From positions 1-54,226 of the forward strand of contig NZ_JAHEHZ010000004.1 of the NCBI RefSeq assembly GCF_024639605.1: a stretch of 54,226 nt of DNA. Reading direction: 5' to 3'. The DNA comes from Roseobacter sp. (GTDB taxonomy: Bacteria > Pseudomonadota > Alphaproteobacteria > Rhodobacterales > Rhodobacteraceae). This document shows positions 18,741 to 26,962 of the stretch, one piece after another. The stretch's first letter is position 1. Every line of letters starts with the position of its first letter. The notes under the pieces are model-generated. The model did not search any database and was not told the origin of the DNA. It saw only the letters and a program-made list of their open reading frames with translations. A program made the position numbers and the translations under genes.

Positions 18741-18767
18741 CCTCCGGGGTCTGAAATCAGACCCCGG
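18741..18767 (-). promoter_or_regulatory. Perfect hairpin over the nusA stop codon, touching the rnpM ribosome site
   Basis: In the minus-strand RNA, CCGGGGTCTG pairs with CAGACCCCGG (plus-strand 18758-18767 and 18744-18753): ten perfect pairs with an ATTT loop. The nusA TGA lies at the loop. The rnpM Shine-Dalgarno GGAGG (18741-18745) shares two bases with the foot of the stem. A ribosome finishing nusA would open it, which would couple rnpM translation to nusA. Confidence 0.7.
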
Positions 18768-20382
18768 TTTCCTCCGTCTCTTCGCCGGCATCTTCCGCAT
18801 CTTCTGCGGCATCGGCTTCAAGATCGGCCGGGTCGACCCAGCCCAGCATCACACGTGCTGTCATAATCAGGTCCTGTGCTTCTTCCAGAGATACGTCGAA
18901 GGGCTCGAGCACCCCGTCGTCTTTCACGCGCTCGCCGTTTTCTGTCGTCCAGCCACCGGCCAGTTCCCAGTCGGCGCAGGTTGCGAAATCCTCGAGGGTT
19001 TTCACATCGTCCTTGGCCAGCGCTTCAATCATCTGGGGTGTGAGCCCCTCGAATTCAACCAGGCTGTCCTCAACGCCAAGGCTGCGGGCATTATCCAGTG
19101 CCGCCTTGTTGCGGGCTTCCAGTACGTCGCGGGCCCGGGCCTGCAACTCGTTGGCGGTGTCCTCATCCACCCCGTCAATGACCAGAAGCTCGTCCAGCTC
19201 GACGTATGCCACCTCTTCAAGGTTGGTGAAGCCTTCAGAAACAAGAAGTTGCGCAAAGAACTCGTCAAGATCCAGATTGTCGACAAAAAGCTTGGTGCGC
19301 AGTTCGAACTCGGCCTGACGACGCGCGCTTTCCTGCTCTTCGGTCATGATATCGATATCCAGCCCGGTAAGCTGGCTGGCCAGACGCACGTTCTGACCCC
19401 GACGGCCAATTGCAAGGCTCAGCTGTTCTTCGGGCACCACAACTTCGATCTTGCCGGCCTCCTCATCGAGAACCACCTTGCTGACTTCCGCAGGCTGCAG
19501 AGCGTTCACAAGGAACGTAGGCTGATCTTCATTCCACGGAATGATGTCGATTTTCTCACCCTGCAGTTCGTTGACCACCGCCTGAACCCGGCTGCCGCGC
19601 ATACCAACGCAGGCCCCGACGGGATCGATGGAGTTGTCATAAGAGATCACCGCGATCTTGGCACGGCTGCCCGGGTCACGGGCCACAGCCTTGATCTCGA
19701 TGATACCGTCATAGATTTCGGGTACTTCCATCTTAAACAGTTCGGCCATGAACTCAGGTGCCGTGCGGCTGAGGAAAATCTGCGGCCCGCGCTGCTCTCG
19801 GCGCACGTCTTTGATGTAGACGCGGATCCGGTCATTGGGGCGATAGCTCTCGCGACCGATCTTTTCGTTGCGGCGCAGAATGGCTTCACCCGCACCCACA
19901 TCGACGATGACGTTGCCGTATTCCTCGCGCTTAACCAGACCGTTGATAATGGTGCCGGCGCGGTCTTTGAATTCCTCGTACTGACGGTCGCGCTCGGCTT
20001 CGCGCACTTTTTGCAGAATCACCTGCTTGGCGGATTGTGCCGCGATCCGGCCCATCTCGACGGGTGGTACCTCTTCAATGAATTCCTGACCCACTTCGGG
20101 GTTTTCCATATACTGCTTTGCCTGTTCGACGGTGAACTCGGCCTGATAGTTCTCGAGTTCATCATCCTCGACCACGGTGCGCACCCGGGTGAATGTCGCT
20201 CGACCGGTTTTGCGGTCGATGTGCACCCGGATGTCCATTTCGGCGCCGTAACGTGACTTGGCGGCGCGGGCGAGCGATTCTTCCATCGCTTCGACGACCA
20301 GCCCGGGGTCGATCATTTTTTCGCGCGCCACTGCCTCGGCGGTTTGCAAAAGCTCAAGCTGGTTTGCAGATGTAATAGCCAT
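18757..20382 (-). CDS. nusA: Transcription termination/antitermination factor NusA
   Basis: NusA binds RNA polymerase and controls pausing, intrinsic termination and rRNA antitermination. The 541-residue protein has the N-terminal RNAP-binding domain (to about 130), an S1 domain, and tandem KH domains with [23 protein letters not shown] and [25 protein letters not shown]. Two helix-hairpin-helix style acidic repeats are at the C-terminus ([20 protein letters not shown] and [21 protein letters not shown]), common in proteobacteria. Its ATG directly follows the rimP stop (TAA ATG). A perfect hairpin spans its own stop codon. Confidence 0.99.
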   Translation of the reverse strand: MAITSANQLELLQTAEAVAREKMIDPGLVVEAMEESLARAAKSRYGAEMDIRVHIDRKTGRATFTRVRTVVEDDELENYQAEFTVEQAKQYMENPEVGQEFIEEVPPVEMGRIAAQSAKQVILQKVREAERDRQYEEFKDRAGTIINGLVKREEYGNVIVDVGAGEAILRRNEKIGRESYRPNDRIRVYIKDVRREQRGPQIFLSRTAPEFMAELFKMEVPEIYDGIIEIKAVARDPGSRAKIAVISYDNSIDPVGACVGMRGSRVQAVVNELQGEKIDIIPWNEDQPTFLVNALQPAEVSKVVLDEEAGKIEVVVPEEQLSLAIGRRGQNVRLASQLTGLDIDIMTEEQESARRQAEFELRTKLFVDNLDLDEFFAQLLVSEGFTNLEEVAYVELDELLVIDGVDEDTANELQARARDVLEARNKAALDNARSLGVEDSLVEFEGLTPQMIEALAKDDVKTLEDFATCADWELAGGWTTENGERVKDDGVLEPFDVSLEEAQDLIMTARVMLGWVDPADLEADAAEDAEDAGEETEETGV

Positions 20383-20973
20383 TTACTGGTCTCCCTCAGC
20401 GGACGTATCGGTCTCTGATTCGTCAGAGATTTCATCGAATTTGGTTTCGTCTATTGCACCCGACGCTTTGCGCTGGCGCAGCATTTCCCTGATCAGGTCA
20501 TCGGTCAGGACGAGCTTGGCATCACTGAGCCAGTCGAACTTCAGCCCGATCGTGCCCTCAGCCACATTGATCAGCACCTCGTCCCCCTCGACACCGGCCA
20601 GCTCACCCTTAAAGCGGCGGCGGCCATCGATTGTCTCGGCGGTCTCGATCTTTGCCTCATAGCCTTCAAAGGCTTCGAAGTCCTTGATCCTTGTGAGCGG
20701 ACGGTCGATGCCCGGGCTTGATACTTCAAGCGTATACTCATCGAGGATCGGATCCTCGACATCCAGCACGGCACTGACGGCCTGGCTGATCTCGGCACAG
20801 TCATCGACCTCAATCCCGCCGTCAGGTTTGTCGGCCATGATCTGCAGCGTCGTACTCTTGCCCGACATCAGCCGCACGCGCACCAGCTCAAACCCCATAT
20901 CCTCGATGACGGGGGTGATGATCTCGGCCATCCGGCGGTCGATAGCTGCTTTGGCGATCAGGTCGTTTGACAT
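20383..20973 (-). CDS. rimP: Ribosome maturation factor RimP
   Basis: RimP helps the 30S subunit mature. The 196-residue product shows the family core [18 protein letters not shown] near the start and [52 protein letters not shown] in the middle, and a C-terminal SH3-like domain with [15 protein letters not shown]. The C-terminus is longer and more acidic than in E. coli RimP. It is first in the rimP-nusA-rnpM-infB operon, with a candidate promoter about 100 bases upstream and an intrinsic terminator in the leader. Confidence 0.96.
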   Translation of the reverse strand: MSNDLIAKAAIDRRMAEIITPVIEDMGFELVRVRLMSGKSTTLQIMADKPDGGIEVDDCAEISQAVSAVLDVEDPILDEYTLEVSSPGIDRPLTRIKDFEAFEGYEAKIETAETIDGRRRFKGELAGVEGDEVLINVAEGTIGLKFDWLSDAKLVLTDDLIREMLRQRKASGAIDETKFDEISDESETDTSAEGDQ

Positions 20974-20999
20974 GGTACTTTCAGGTTTTATCCGGGCAC

Positions 21000-21023
21000 A
21001 AAAAAACGGGCGCGCGGCCCGTT
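21000..21023 (-). terminator. Intrinsic terminator in the rimP leader (possible attenuator)
   Basis: In the minus-strand RNA AACGGGC pairs with GCCCGTT (plus 21017-21023 and 21005-21011) around a five-base CGCGC loop, and the RNA continues in a T-run, plus-strand A at 21000-21006. It is 26 bases before the rimP ATG but downstream of the candidate rimP promoter. It either ends the upstream pip/binding-protein transcript, attenuates the rimP operon, or does both. Confidence 0.85.
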
Positions 21024-21076
21024 ACACTTTCCGGTGGTGCTTTCGGTTTGGACCCGGAAGCGCCGCTGTTGGCACT

Positions 21077-21105
21077 CATATAGACCCGTCGTAAAGCCGC
21101 TGCAA
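21077..21105 (-). promoter_or_regulatory. Candidate promoter of the rimP-nusA-rnpM-infB operon
   Basis: The minus strand reads TTGCAG (21105-21100), 17 bases, then TATATG (21082-21077). It would start RNA near 21070, giving a leader of about 97 bases that contains a TTCCGG/CCGGAA stem (21054-21059 with 21029-21034) and then the terminator. Confidence 0.55.
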
Positions 21106-21117
21106 CCCCTGATCGGT

Positions 21118-22014
21118 TCAGGCCATCCACCAGCGTTCTGCCGCGCGCAGATTGTCCAGCGGCCAGCGCCGCCCGATCTGTCCCGGCAGCGCGATGCAGT
21201 CATCAACCGCTGATGTCATAAAGTGCTCTTCGGGCAAAACGCGCAGCCCTTCGAGATCTCCCAGGCCGTCCACATGGGTCAGATCAGCGGCGTCCACCAG
21301 ATGATCGCGCAAGGCTTCCGCCCGCACCGCGTCGGCGGTCAGCGACACGAGCTCAACACTGTCGAACCAGCCCGCGCGGCCGTCTTTGTAGTGGGTCCCG
21401 ACACGGTGCGCGACCAGGTGCCGCCCGGCATCGAATTTGTGCAGCCGGTAAAGACCGGTTCCCACGCCTTCGGCAAATCCGGTATCAGGACCAAGCGGCA
21501 GAATCACCAGTTCCGGCGCGCTCAGCCGGAACGGCAGGTCCGGGTCGCCCTGCGCCAGTTTTATCACCAGACTGTGCGGGCCGGTTGCCTCAAGCCCTGT
21601 GACGTCAAACAGATGCGTCGACAGATGCGCGCCAAAGCTGGCCACAACATCCTGCGCCGTAAAGGCCGATCCGTTGTGAAATTCCGCGTCGCTGCGCAGA
21701 TCAAATTCCCAGCGGGATCCTTCGGCATTGCTGCGCCAGCCAGTGGCAAGCTCGCCCCGCAGCGTGCCGTCGGCTGCCACCTCGGTCAGCGCATCAAAGA
21801 CCAGACCCGCAGTCGCCACCTGCATAAACAGCCCGGGCTCCGCCGCGCGCCGCAGATCAAAACTGTCGCTGCGGGTGGCCCCCGACAGGGCCAGCCGCAG
21901 CCGTCCGCCGCGTTGTGGCGCGGGTTGCGCCGAAACACCCGAGGCCGCAAGCAGAGCCGCCGCCGCACCCGAGGCGAAAAGCGCCCGCCTGTCCATATGT
22001 GTCTGTCGCGTCAT
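21118..22014 (-). CDS. Short family-5 (peptide-type) solute-binding protein
   Basis: This 298-residue exported protein looks like the N-terminal part of a peptide/nickel-binding SBP_bac_5 protein. A Tat-like signal has DRRALFASGAAAALLAASGVSA-Q (about 8-30). Family segments follow: VFDALTEVAADGTLRGELATGW, WEFDLRSDAEFHNGSAFTAQDVVASF and GTGLYRLHKFDAGRHLVAHR. Normal members have about 500-540 residues, so the C-terminal lobe is mostly missing. No frameshift is evident and the tail ends cleanly (LRAAERWWMA). Its start overlaps the pip stop by four bases. No permease is nearby, so it may act with the peptidase or be an orphan binder. Confidence 0.75.
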   Translation of the reverse strand: MTRQTHMDRRALFASGAAAALLAASGVSAQPAPQRGGRLRLALSGATRSDSFDLRRAAEPGLFMQVATAGLVFDALTEVAADGTLRGELATGWRSNAEGSRWEFDLRSDAEFHNGSAFTAQDVVASFGAHLSTHLFDVTGLEATGPHSLVIKLAQGDPDLPFRLSAPELVILPLGPDTGFAEGVGTGLYRLHKFDAGRHLVAHRVGTHYKDGRAGWFDSVELVSLTADAVRAEALRDHLVDAADLTHVDGLGDLEGLRVLPEEHFMTSAVDDCIALPGQIGRRWPLDNLRAAERWWMA

Positions 22015-22982
22015 CGTCCTGCGATCCGGTCCATCGTGCGGACCAGTTCTGCACTGATCCCCGGCTCTGACAAGGCGTGACCGGCATTGCGCACCATTCT
22101 GAGCTCACAACTGTCCCAGGCCTCAGAGAGCGCCCATGCGCTGTCGGGCGGGCAGATCATATCATAACGGCCCTGCACAATGACGCCGGGGATGTGCGCA
22201 ATCCGACCCACATGGGCGAGGATCTGACCGTCAAATTCCAGAAAACCGGCGTTGGCGAAGTAGTGATTCTCCAGCCGCGCAAAAGCGCGCGCATACTCGC
22301 CCGGGCTCTCGCCCGTACTGCCGGAGGAATAGATCGAGGCCAGCGCGTTTTCCCAGGCCGACCAGGCGCGGGCATACCGTGTCTCGATCGTCATATCGCC
22401 GGAAAACAGCCGTCGCCGGTAAGCCTCAATCAGATCATCACGCTCATCTTCGGGGATCAGGCCGGTGAACTTTGCCCAGACCTCGGGCCAGAATTTGCCG
22501 GCACCGCCCCCGTAAAACCAGTCGAGCTCGCGCTGCGTCATCAGGAAAACACCGCGCAGGACAAGCTGGCGCACGTGATCGGGATGCGCCTGCGCATAGA
22601 TCAGCGCCAGCGTCGCCCCCCAGCTGCCTCCGAACACGATCCAGTCGTCGACCTCAAGCTCGCGCCGGATAAGCTCAATATCATCCACAAGATGCCAGGT
22701 CGTGTTATGCGTCACGCTGGCGTGGGGCCGCGACCGGCCACAGCCACGCTGATCAAACAGGATTACGCGGTAAACTTCAGGATCAAAATAACGCCGCATC
22801 GCCGGGCTGCAGCCACCGCCGGGCCCGCCATGAAGCACCACAACCGGCACACCGTCGGGGTTGCCGCACTGCTCCACATAAATCCGGTGACCCTGACCCA
22901 CATCCAGCATCCGCTGATCGAACGGGTCGATCGGCGGATACAGATATTGCACTGCGCGCTTTTGGTCGCTGAATTTATCCAT
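22011..22982 (-). CDS. pip: Proline iminopeptidase
   Basis: Pip removes N-terminal proline from peptides. The 323-residue alpha/beta hydrolase has the oxyanion HGGPGGG at 51-57, the nucleophile S120 in [26 protein letters not shown] before it, and the catalytic His near the end in [10 protein letters not shown]. The likely acid is in GRYDMICP. I chose ATG 22982 ([17 protein letters not shown]), the usual start; longer reading runs into ubiG. It is divergent from ubiG with only 48 bases between start codons, and coupled by ATGA to the peptide-binding gene downstream. Confidence 0.95.
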   Translation of the reverse strand: MDKFSDQKRAVQYLYPPIDPFDQRMLDVGQGHRIYVEQCGNPDGVPVVVLHGGPGGGCSPAMRRYFDPEVYRVILFDQRGCGRSRPHASVTHNTTWHLVDDIELIRRELEVDDWIVFGGSWGATLALIYAQAHPDHVRQLVLRGVFLMTQRELDWFYGGGAGKFWPEVWAKFTGLIPEDERDDLIEAYRRRLFSGDMTIETRYARAWSAWENALASIYSSGSTGESPGEYARAFARLENHYFANAGFLEFDGQILAHVGRIAHIPGVIVQGRYDMICPPDSAWALSEAWDSCELRMVRNAGHALSEPGISAELVRTMDRIAGR

Positions 22983-23030
22983 TACCCGCCTATATACTAT
23001 CAAATCGCAGATGATCATATGGAGAGTGGA

Positions 23031-23777
23031 ATGCAAGCGCCTCAATCGACCGTCGACGCCGGAGAAATTGCGAAATTTGAGGCGATGGCGGCGGAATGGT
23101 GGGATGAGAACGGTAAATTCAAACCGCTTCACATGCTCAATCCCTGCCGTCTGGACTATATCACGCAGCAGATCGCCGGCGAATTTGACCGCGATCTGAA
23201 GACGGCGAAACCCTTTGCCGGTCTGCGCATCCTTGATATCGGCTGCGGGGGCGGGCTGCTGGCAGAACCGATGGCGCGGCTGGGCGCGGATGTGGTTGGC
23301 GCAGATGCCGCTGAGCGCAACATCCCCGTGGCGCAGATTCACGCAGAACAGTCCGGATTAGAGATCGATTACCGTCACACCACAGCCGAGGCGATGGCCG
23401 ACGCCGGTGAGCAGTTCGACGTGGTGCTGAACATGGAAGTGGTCGAACACGTGGCCTCGCCTGTTGATTACCTGACCGCCTGCCGGCAGCTGCTGAAACC
23501 GGGCGGGCTGCACCTGTGCTCGACACTGAACCGGAATGCGAAATCTTATGTCATGGCAATCATCGGTGCCGAGCACGTGATGCGCTGGCTGCCCAAAGGA
23601 ACCCATGAGTGGTCAAAGTTCATCACACCTGATGAGCTTTATGCCCTGATGCGGGATGCGGGCCTTGAGCCGGTGGACCGCAAGGGGTTTGTATTCAATC
23701 CGGTGACCTGGTCCTGGAAACTGTCGGATCGTGATCTGAGCGTGAACTATGTCACCGCGAGCCTGAAGCCCGCCTAA
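23031..23777 (+). CDS. ubiG: Ubiquinone biosynthesis O-methyltransferase UbiG
   Basis: UbiG carries out both O-methylations in ubiquinone synthesis using S-adenosylmethionine. The 248-residue product starts with the family N-terminus [29 protein letters not shown]. It has the SAM-binding loop [28 protein letters not shown], and [33 protein letters not shown] prefer ATG 23031, with GGAG six bases before it, over an in-frame ATG at 23019. Its stop overlaps the convergent marR-type gene by four bases. Confidence 0.97.
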   Translation: MQAPQSTVDAGEIAKFEAMAAEWWDENGKFKPLHMLNPCRLDYITQQIAGEFDRDLKTAKPFAGLRILDIGCGGGLLAEPMARLGADVVGADAAERNIPVAQIHAEQSGLEIDYRHTTAEAMADAGEQFDVVLNMEVVEHVASPVDYLTACRQLLKPGGLHLCSTLNRNAKSYVMAIIGAEHVMRWLPKGTHEWSKFITPDELYALMRDAGLEPVDRKGFVFNPVTWSWKLSDRDLSVNYVTASLKPA

Positions 23778-24217
23778 GGGCTGTCGCCAAGCTGCCGGCG
23801 CAATTCGCGCAGCAGCGGGAGGGCTTCGCGCACCTGTTTATCACCAAGTTTTTCCACGACCTGGTTGATCACCGGCGTGATCGAGCCCACTGCCTGATCG
23901 CGCGCCTGTCGTCCTGCGGTGCTGATCGCGACCAGCTTGCGGCGCGCATCGTCCCAGTCGGGGCGAATATGAACATAACCCGCCCATTCCAGCTTGCTCA
24001 GCGTGTTGGTCATTGCCCCCCGGGTGACATGAAAAGTCTCGGCAAGCTGCGCCGGTGTGCGCTCTTCAGAATGTCCGGCAAGATGATTGAGCACCGAGAA
24101 ATGCGAGATCTCCATGCCCTTGGGCAACACCTTGCTGAGCCGCGCCCGCACCATCTGATCGGCCGCCAGAATTTCACTGAACAGTGATATGGTCAGAGCG
24201 TTGCGTTCGTCGTTCAT
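23774..24217 (-). CDS. MarR-family transcriptional regulator
   Basis: The 147-residue protein has a winged helix-turn-helix at about 52-105 ([47 protein letters not shown]), including the DDARRKLV wing typical of MarR. Long flanking helices serve dimerisation. Its ligand and targets cannot be read from the sequence. Its start overlaps the stop of the nitrilase gene by four bases, and its end overlaps ubiG tail-to-tail. It is last in the grxC-nitrilase-marR unit, which suggests redox- or metabolite-linked control. Confidence 0.88.
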   Translation of the reverse strand: MNDERNALTISLFSEILAADQMVRARLSKVLPKGMEISHFSVLNHLAGHSEERTPAQLAETFHVTRGAMTNTLSKLEWAGYVHIRPDWDDARRKLVAISTAGRQARDQAVGSITPVINQVVEKLGDKQVREALPLLRELRRQLGDSP

Positions 24218-25047
24218 CCCGGTCCGTTAAATGTTCTGGCGTTCGTCAGTGCCGGCACTTTGCGCCGCGCCTCCTCAACTAATCCCATATCAAGGTCGGT
24301 TATGTAAACGCCGGGATCAGTCCCTGCGTCAATCTGAACCTCGCCCCAGGGGGTCACAACCAGCGAATGACCATAGGTTTTCCGGGTCTTATGGGCAGCA
24401 CTCGCATGCTCGCCGGTTGTGGCAGGGGCCAGTACATAGCACCCCGTTTCAATCGCGCGCGCCCGCAGCAAAGCATGCCAGTGCGCGTCGCCTGTCACCG
24501 GCGAAAAGGCGGCCGGCACCGTCAGGATCTGCGCCCCGTGGCGGGCAAGTGCGTTGTGCAGCAAAGGGAACCGCACGTCATAACAGACGGTCATTCCTAC
24601 TTTGCCGAAATCCGTCTGCGCGACCACAGCCTGTCCGCCCGGGCGATACCCTTCGGATTCGCGCCAGGTCTCTTCGGGCGTGACCTGCACGTCGAACATG
24701 TGGATTTTGTCATAGCGCGCAACGATCTCACCCGCCGGGCTGATCATGAACGACCGGTTGGCGAACCGCCCGTCGTCATCCGTGGTTTTCAGTGCCAGAG
24801 AGCCGATCAGCAACCAGATTTCATGCTCTTTCGCCGCGGCCCGCAGTGCTTTGAGCGTGATGTCGTCGTCTTCATGCTGCAGCACATTGCGCTGATGCGA
24901 CCGGCTGGTGGAGATGCAGTTGGTAACCTCGGGCGTCAGCACGAACGTCGCGCCCGCTGTCGCAGCCTCTTTCACATAGTCCAGCGTGATCCCGAGGTTG
25001 GTCACCGGGTCATCTGAGACGTTCAGCTGAATAAGCGCGGCTTTCAT
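24214..25047 (-). CDS. Carbon-nitrogen hydrolase of the Nit/omega-amidase type
   Basis: This 277-residue nitrilase-superfamily amidase has the catalytic triad E40 (LTPEVTN), K114 (RYDKIHMFDV) and C155 (MTVCYDVRFP). The segment KIHMFDVQV and the CYDVRFP motif match the Nit1/Nit2 branch, which hydrolyses deaminated glutathione or omega-amides. I start at ATG 25047 (MKAALIQLNV), which overlaps the grxC TGA by one base; a GTG one codon upstream is possible. It is coupled on one side to grxC and on the other to the MarR gene. A glutathione-repair role beside a glutaredoxin is an attractive inference. Confidence 0.87.
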   Translation of the reverse strand: MKAALIQLNVSDDPVTNLGITLDYVKEAATAGATFVLTPEVTNCISTSRSHQRNVLQHEDDDITLKALRAAAKEHEIWLLIGSLALKTTDDDGRFANRSFMISPAGEIVARYDKIHMFDVQVTPEETWRESEGYRPGGQAVVAQTDFGKVGMTVCYDVRFPLLHNALARHGAQILTVPAAFSPVTGDAHWHALLRARAIETGCYVLAPATTGEHASAAHKTRKTYGHSLVVTPWGEVQIDAGTDPGVYITDLDMGLVEEARRKVPALTNARTFNGPG

Positions 25048-25304
25048 CACGCAGCCAGAAGGCTGTCGAGTTTGCCGGAGCGCTCAAGTTCATAGAGATC
25101 GTCACAGCCGCCCACGTGATCATCGCCCACAAAGATCTGCGGCACGGTCCGGCTGCCGTTTGCACGCTTTATCATTTCGGGCTTGCGGTCCGGACTGGCC
25201 AGCACATCGAATTCAGTAAAGTCGATACCTTTCTGGCTCAGCAGGCGTTTGGCGGCGTGGCAGAAACCACAAAGCGGCGAGGTGTAGATTTCAACGGTTT
25301 TCAT
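25047..25304 (-). CDS. grxC: Glutaredoxin 3
   Basis: This 85-residue dithiol glutaredoxin reduces protein disulfides and glutathione mixed disulfides. The active site at 12-15 is CGFC, where most family members have CPYC. The glutathione-binding TVP-QIF motif and the GGCDDLYELERSGKL C-terminus are present. It lies downstream of comF and is translationally coupled to the nitrilase. The Gly in the active site replaces the usual Pro and may shift redox potential, but CG(F/Y)C variants are known. Confidence 0.93.
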   Translation of the reverse strand: MKTVEIYTSPLCGFCHAAKRLLSQKGIDFTEFDVLASPDRKPEMIKRANGSRTVPQIFVGDDHVGGCDDLYELERSGKLDSLLAA

Positions 25305-25339
25305 ATGTCCTGTCCTTTGGCATGGCGCTGGACAGGAAC

Positions 25340-26071
25340 TTAGGTATCCTTTGCCACCCGTGCCAGTACCACCACGTATACCGGCCCTGACCCTGCCGCA
25401 ATACAGGCATCAGCCGCCGAAGCCAGCGTGGCCCCTGTGGTCAGAACATCATCGACGATCAGAACCGGCCGTCCGATGATACGGTGCCGCCGCCGTGGAT
25501 GAACCTTGATGGCCCCTTTGACCGAGCTGAACCGAAGCTCCCGGGTCTTGTCCCCCATGCTTTCCGTACGTTGATGCCGGATGAGCAGATCAGGACAGAC
25601 CGGCAGGCCCGCATGACGCGACAGCGCCTGTGCCAGAAGGCCGGCCTGGTTGTAGCGGCGCTTGAGAAGACGGGTCCAGTGCAGCGGAACAGGCGCCACC
25701 AGAAGGTTCTCTTTCGGCAGATCAGCGATGGCCCGGCTCATCCAAAGAGCCGCGGGCCCCGCGATCTCCTGCCTGTCTCCGTGTTTTAACGCCAGCACGA
25801 TACGCCGCCCGACATCGCGATAGACCAGCGCTGCACGACCACGCGACCACGGGCGCTCCACGCGCATACATTCATCACATTTCAGTGTGTCCTCGCTGTC
25901 CTCCCCCGGCAGCGGCGTGCCGCAGGTGTCGCAGATCGCACCACCAATGAATCCGGTGTCCCGCCAGCAGCTGCCACAAAGCCCGAACTCACCATCCACC
26001 CGGTCGCCGCAGCTCAGACAGCGAGCCGGGAAAATCGTCTGCACCGCGGTTTGTAAACTAAGCTGTGCCAC
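25340..26071 (-). CDS. comF: ComF-family phosphoribosyltransferase-like protein
   Basis: The 243-residue protein has two N-terminal zinc-type cysteine pairs (CLSCGD, LCGSC, ICDTCGTPL and CDEC) and a C-terminal PRTase fold with the PRPP loop VLIVDDVLTTGATL. ComF proteins act in DNA uptake or handling of incoming single strands in competent bacteria. I chose GTG 26071 because GGAG lies nine bases upstream; an ATG at 26089 would overlap the start codon of the divergent methyltransferase (CATG) and lacks a ribosome site. Its 5' end is 16 bases from the start of that gene. Confidence 0.85.
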   Translation of the reverse strand: MAQLSLQTAVQTIFPARCLSCGDRVDGEFGLCGSCWRDTGFIGGAICDTCGTPLPGEDSEDTLKCDECMRVERPWSRGRAALVYRDVGRRIVLALKHGDRQEIAGPAALWMSRAIADLPKENLLVAPVPLHWTRLLKRRYNQAGLLAQALSRHAGLPVCPDLLIRHQRTESMGDKTRELRFSSVKGAIKVHPRRRHRIIGRPVLIVDDVLTTGATLASAADACIAAGSGPVYVVVLARVAKDT

Positions 26072-26079
26072 CCTATATC
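26051..26079 (+). promoter_or_regulatory. Candidate promoter for a leaderless methyltransferase mRNA
   Basis: TTGTAA (26051-26056) and TATATC (26074-26079) are separated by 17 bases. RNA would be expected to start about 26085-26088, at or next to the ATG at 26088. No Shine-Dalgarno sequence precedes that ATG. Confidence 0.5.
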
Positions 26080-26087
26080 TCTCCGCC

Positions 26088-26906
26088 ATGACCGCACCAA
26101 AAATACTGACTGACACCAGAGCGTTGCAGATGCACCGCGCACGGGCGCGCACCAGAGATCTGTTCTTGCAGGTTCAGGCAGCAGACGAAATTCAGGATCG
26201 CCTGGAAATGGTTAACAGGGCGTTTACCAGGATTGCTGTGGTGACGCCCTTCGCCGGGATCTGGCGGGAACGGCTGCCGGAGGCGACCATCTGCGCCGAC
26301 GGTGAAACACTGCCCTTGGATGAGAAAGCCTTTGATCTGGTTATACATTCGATGTCGCTGCACTGGGCCAATGACCCGGTCGGACAACTTATTCAGTGCC
26401 GCCGTGCCTTGCGCCCGGACGGGATGCTGATAGCAGCGGCACTGGGCGGTCAGACCCTCGATGAGCTGCGCCGCTGCCTCAGCGAGGCGGAAATTGCGCT
26501 GACCGGTGGTCTGTCGCCGCGAATCGCACCGATGGGAGAAATCCGCGATCTCGGCGCACTGCTGCAGCGCGCAGGGCTTGCCCTGCCGGTGGCCGACAGC
26601 CTGCCGCTGACTGCCGAATACCGCGACGCCCGGCATCTGATGCACGATCTGCGGGCTATGGGCGAGACCAGCGCGCTTGCCGCCCGGCCGCGCAAAACAG
26701 CACCCCGCGCGCTCTTTGACCGGACGGCAGATCTCTACCGGCACCACTTTGCCACCCCCGCCGCAAAGGTTACCGCGACCTTTGAGATGGTCTTTCTGAC
26801 CGGCTGGGCACCTGACGACAGCCAGCAGAAGCCACTGCGCCCCGGCTCTGCAAAAGAGCGGCTGGCGGATGCCTTGCGTGTGCCGGAAACCCGTTTGCCT
26901 GATTGA
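26088..26906 (+). CDS. SAM-dependent methyltransferase (BioC/NDUFAF5-like)
   Basis: The 272-residue class I methyltransferase has a reduced SAM-binding region (RIAVVTPFAGIWRERLPEATICADGETLPLDEKAFDLVIHSMSLHWANDPVGQL), and later ALRPDGMLIAAALGGQTLDELRRCL and LMHDLRAMGETSA. The helix-loop with SMSLHWANDP resembles BioC and mitochondrial NDUFAF5. Biotin synthesis or modification of a respiratory subunit are both possible, and no bio genes lie nearby. ATG 26088 (MTAPKILTDTRAL) is the natural start; upstream in-frame sequence overlaps comF. It probably has a leaderless mRNA. Confidence 0.75.
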   Translation: MTAPKILTDTRALQMHRARARTRDLFLQVQAADEIQDRLEMVNRAFTRIAVVTPFAGIWRERLPEATICADGETLPLDEKAFDLVIHSMSLHWANDPVGQLIQCRRALRPDGMLIAAALGGQTLDELRRCLSEAEIALTGGLSPRIAPMGEIRDLGALLQRAGLALPVADSLPLTAEYRDARHLMHDLRAMGETSALAARPRKTAPRALFDRTADLYRHHFATPAAKVTATFEMVFLTGWAPDDSQQKPLRPGSAKERLADALRVPETRLPD

Positions 26907-26962
26907 CCCTCGCTGAAAACCGTCTATCTCAGCGGGATATCGCGAATACTGAGGTCATTAAT

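Noticed and set aside
18673-20256. 527-codon open frame antisense to nusA
   Set aside because: nusA is certain in this region; the antisense protein is rich in His, Leu and Gln with no family character.
20974-21117. initiator tRNA gene upstream of rimP, as in enterobacteria
   Set aside because: The gap is too short and shows no acceptor stem, T-loop or CCA pattern.
22077-23030. Long N-terminal extension of UbiG
   Set aside because: The extra 318 codons run antisense through pip; the GGAG site before ATG 23031 and the normal UbiG length fix the start.
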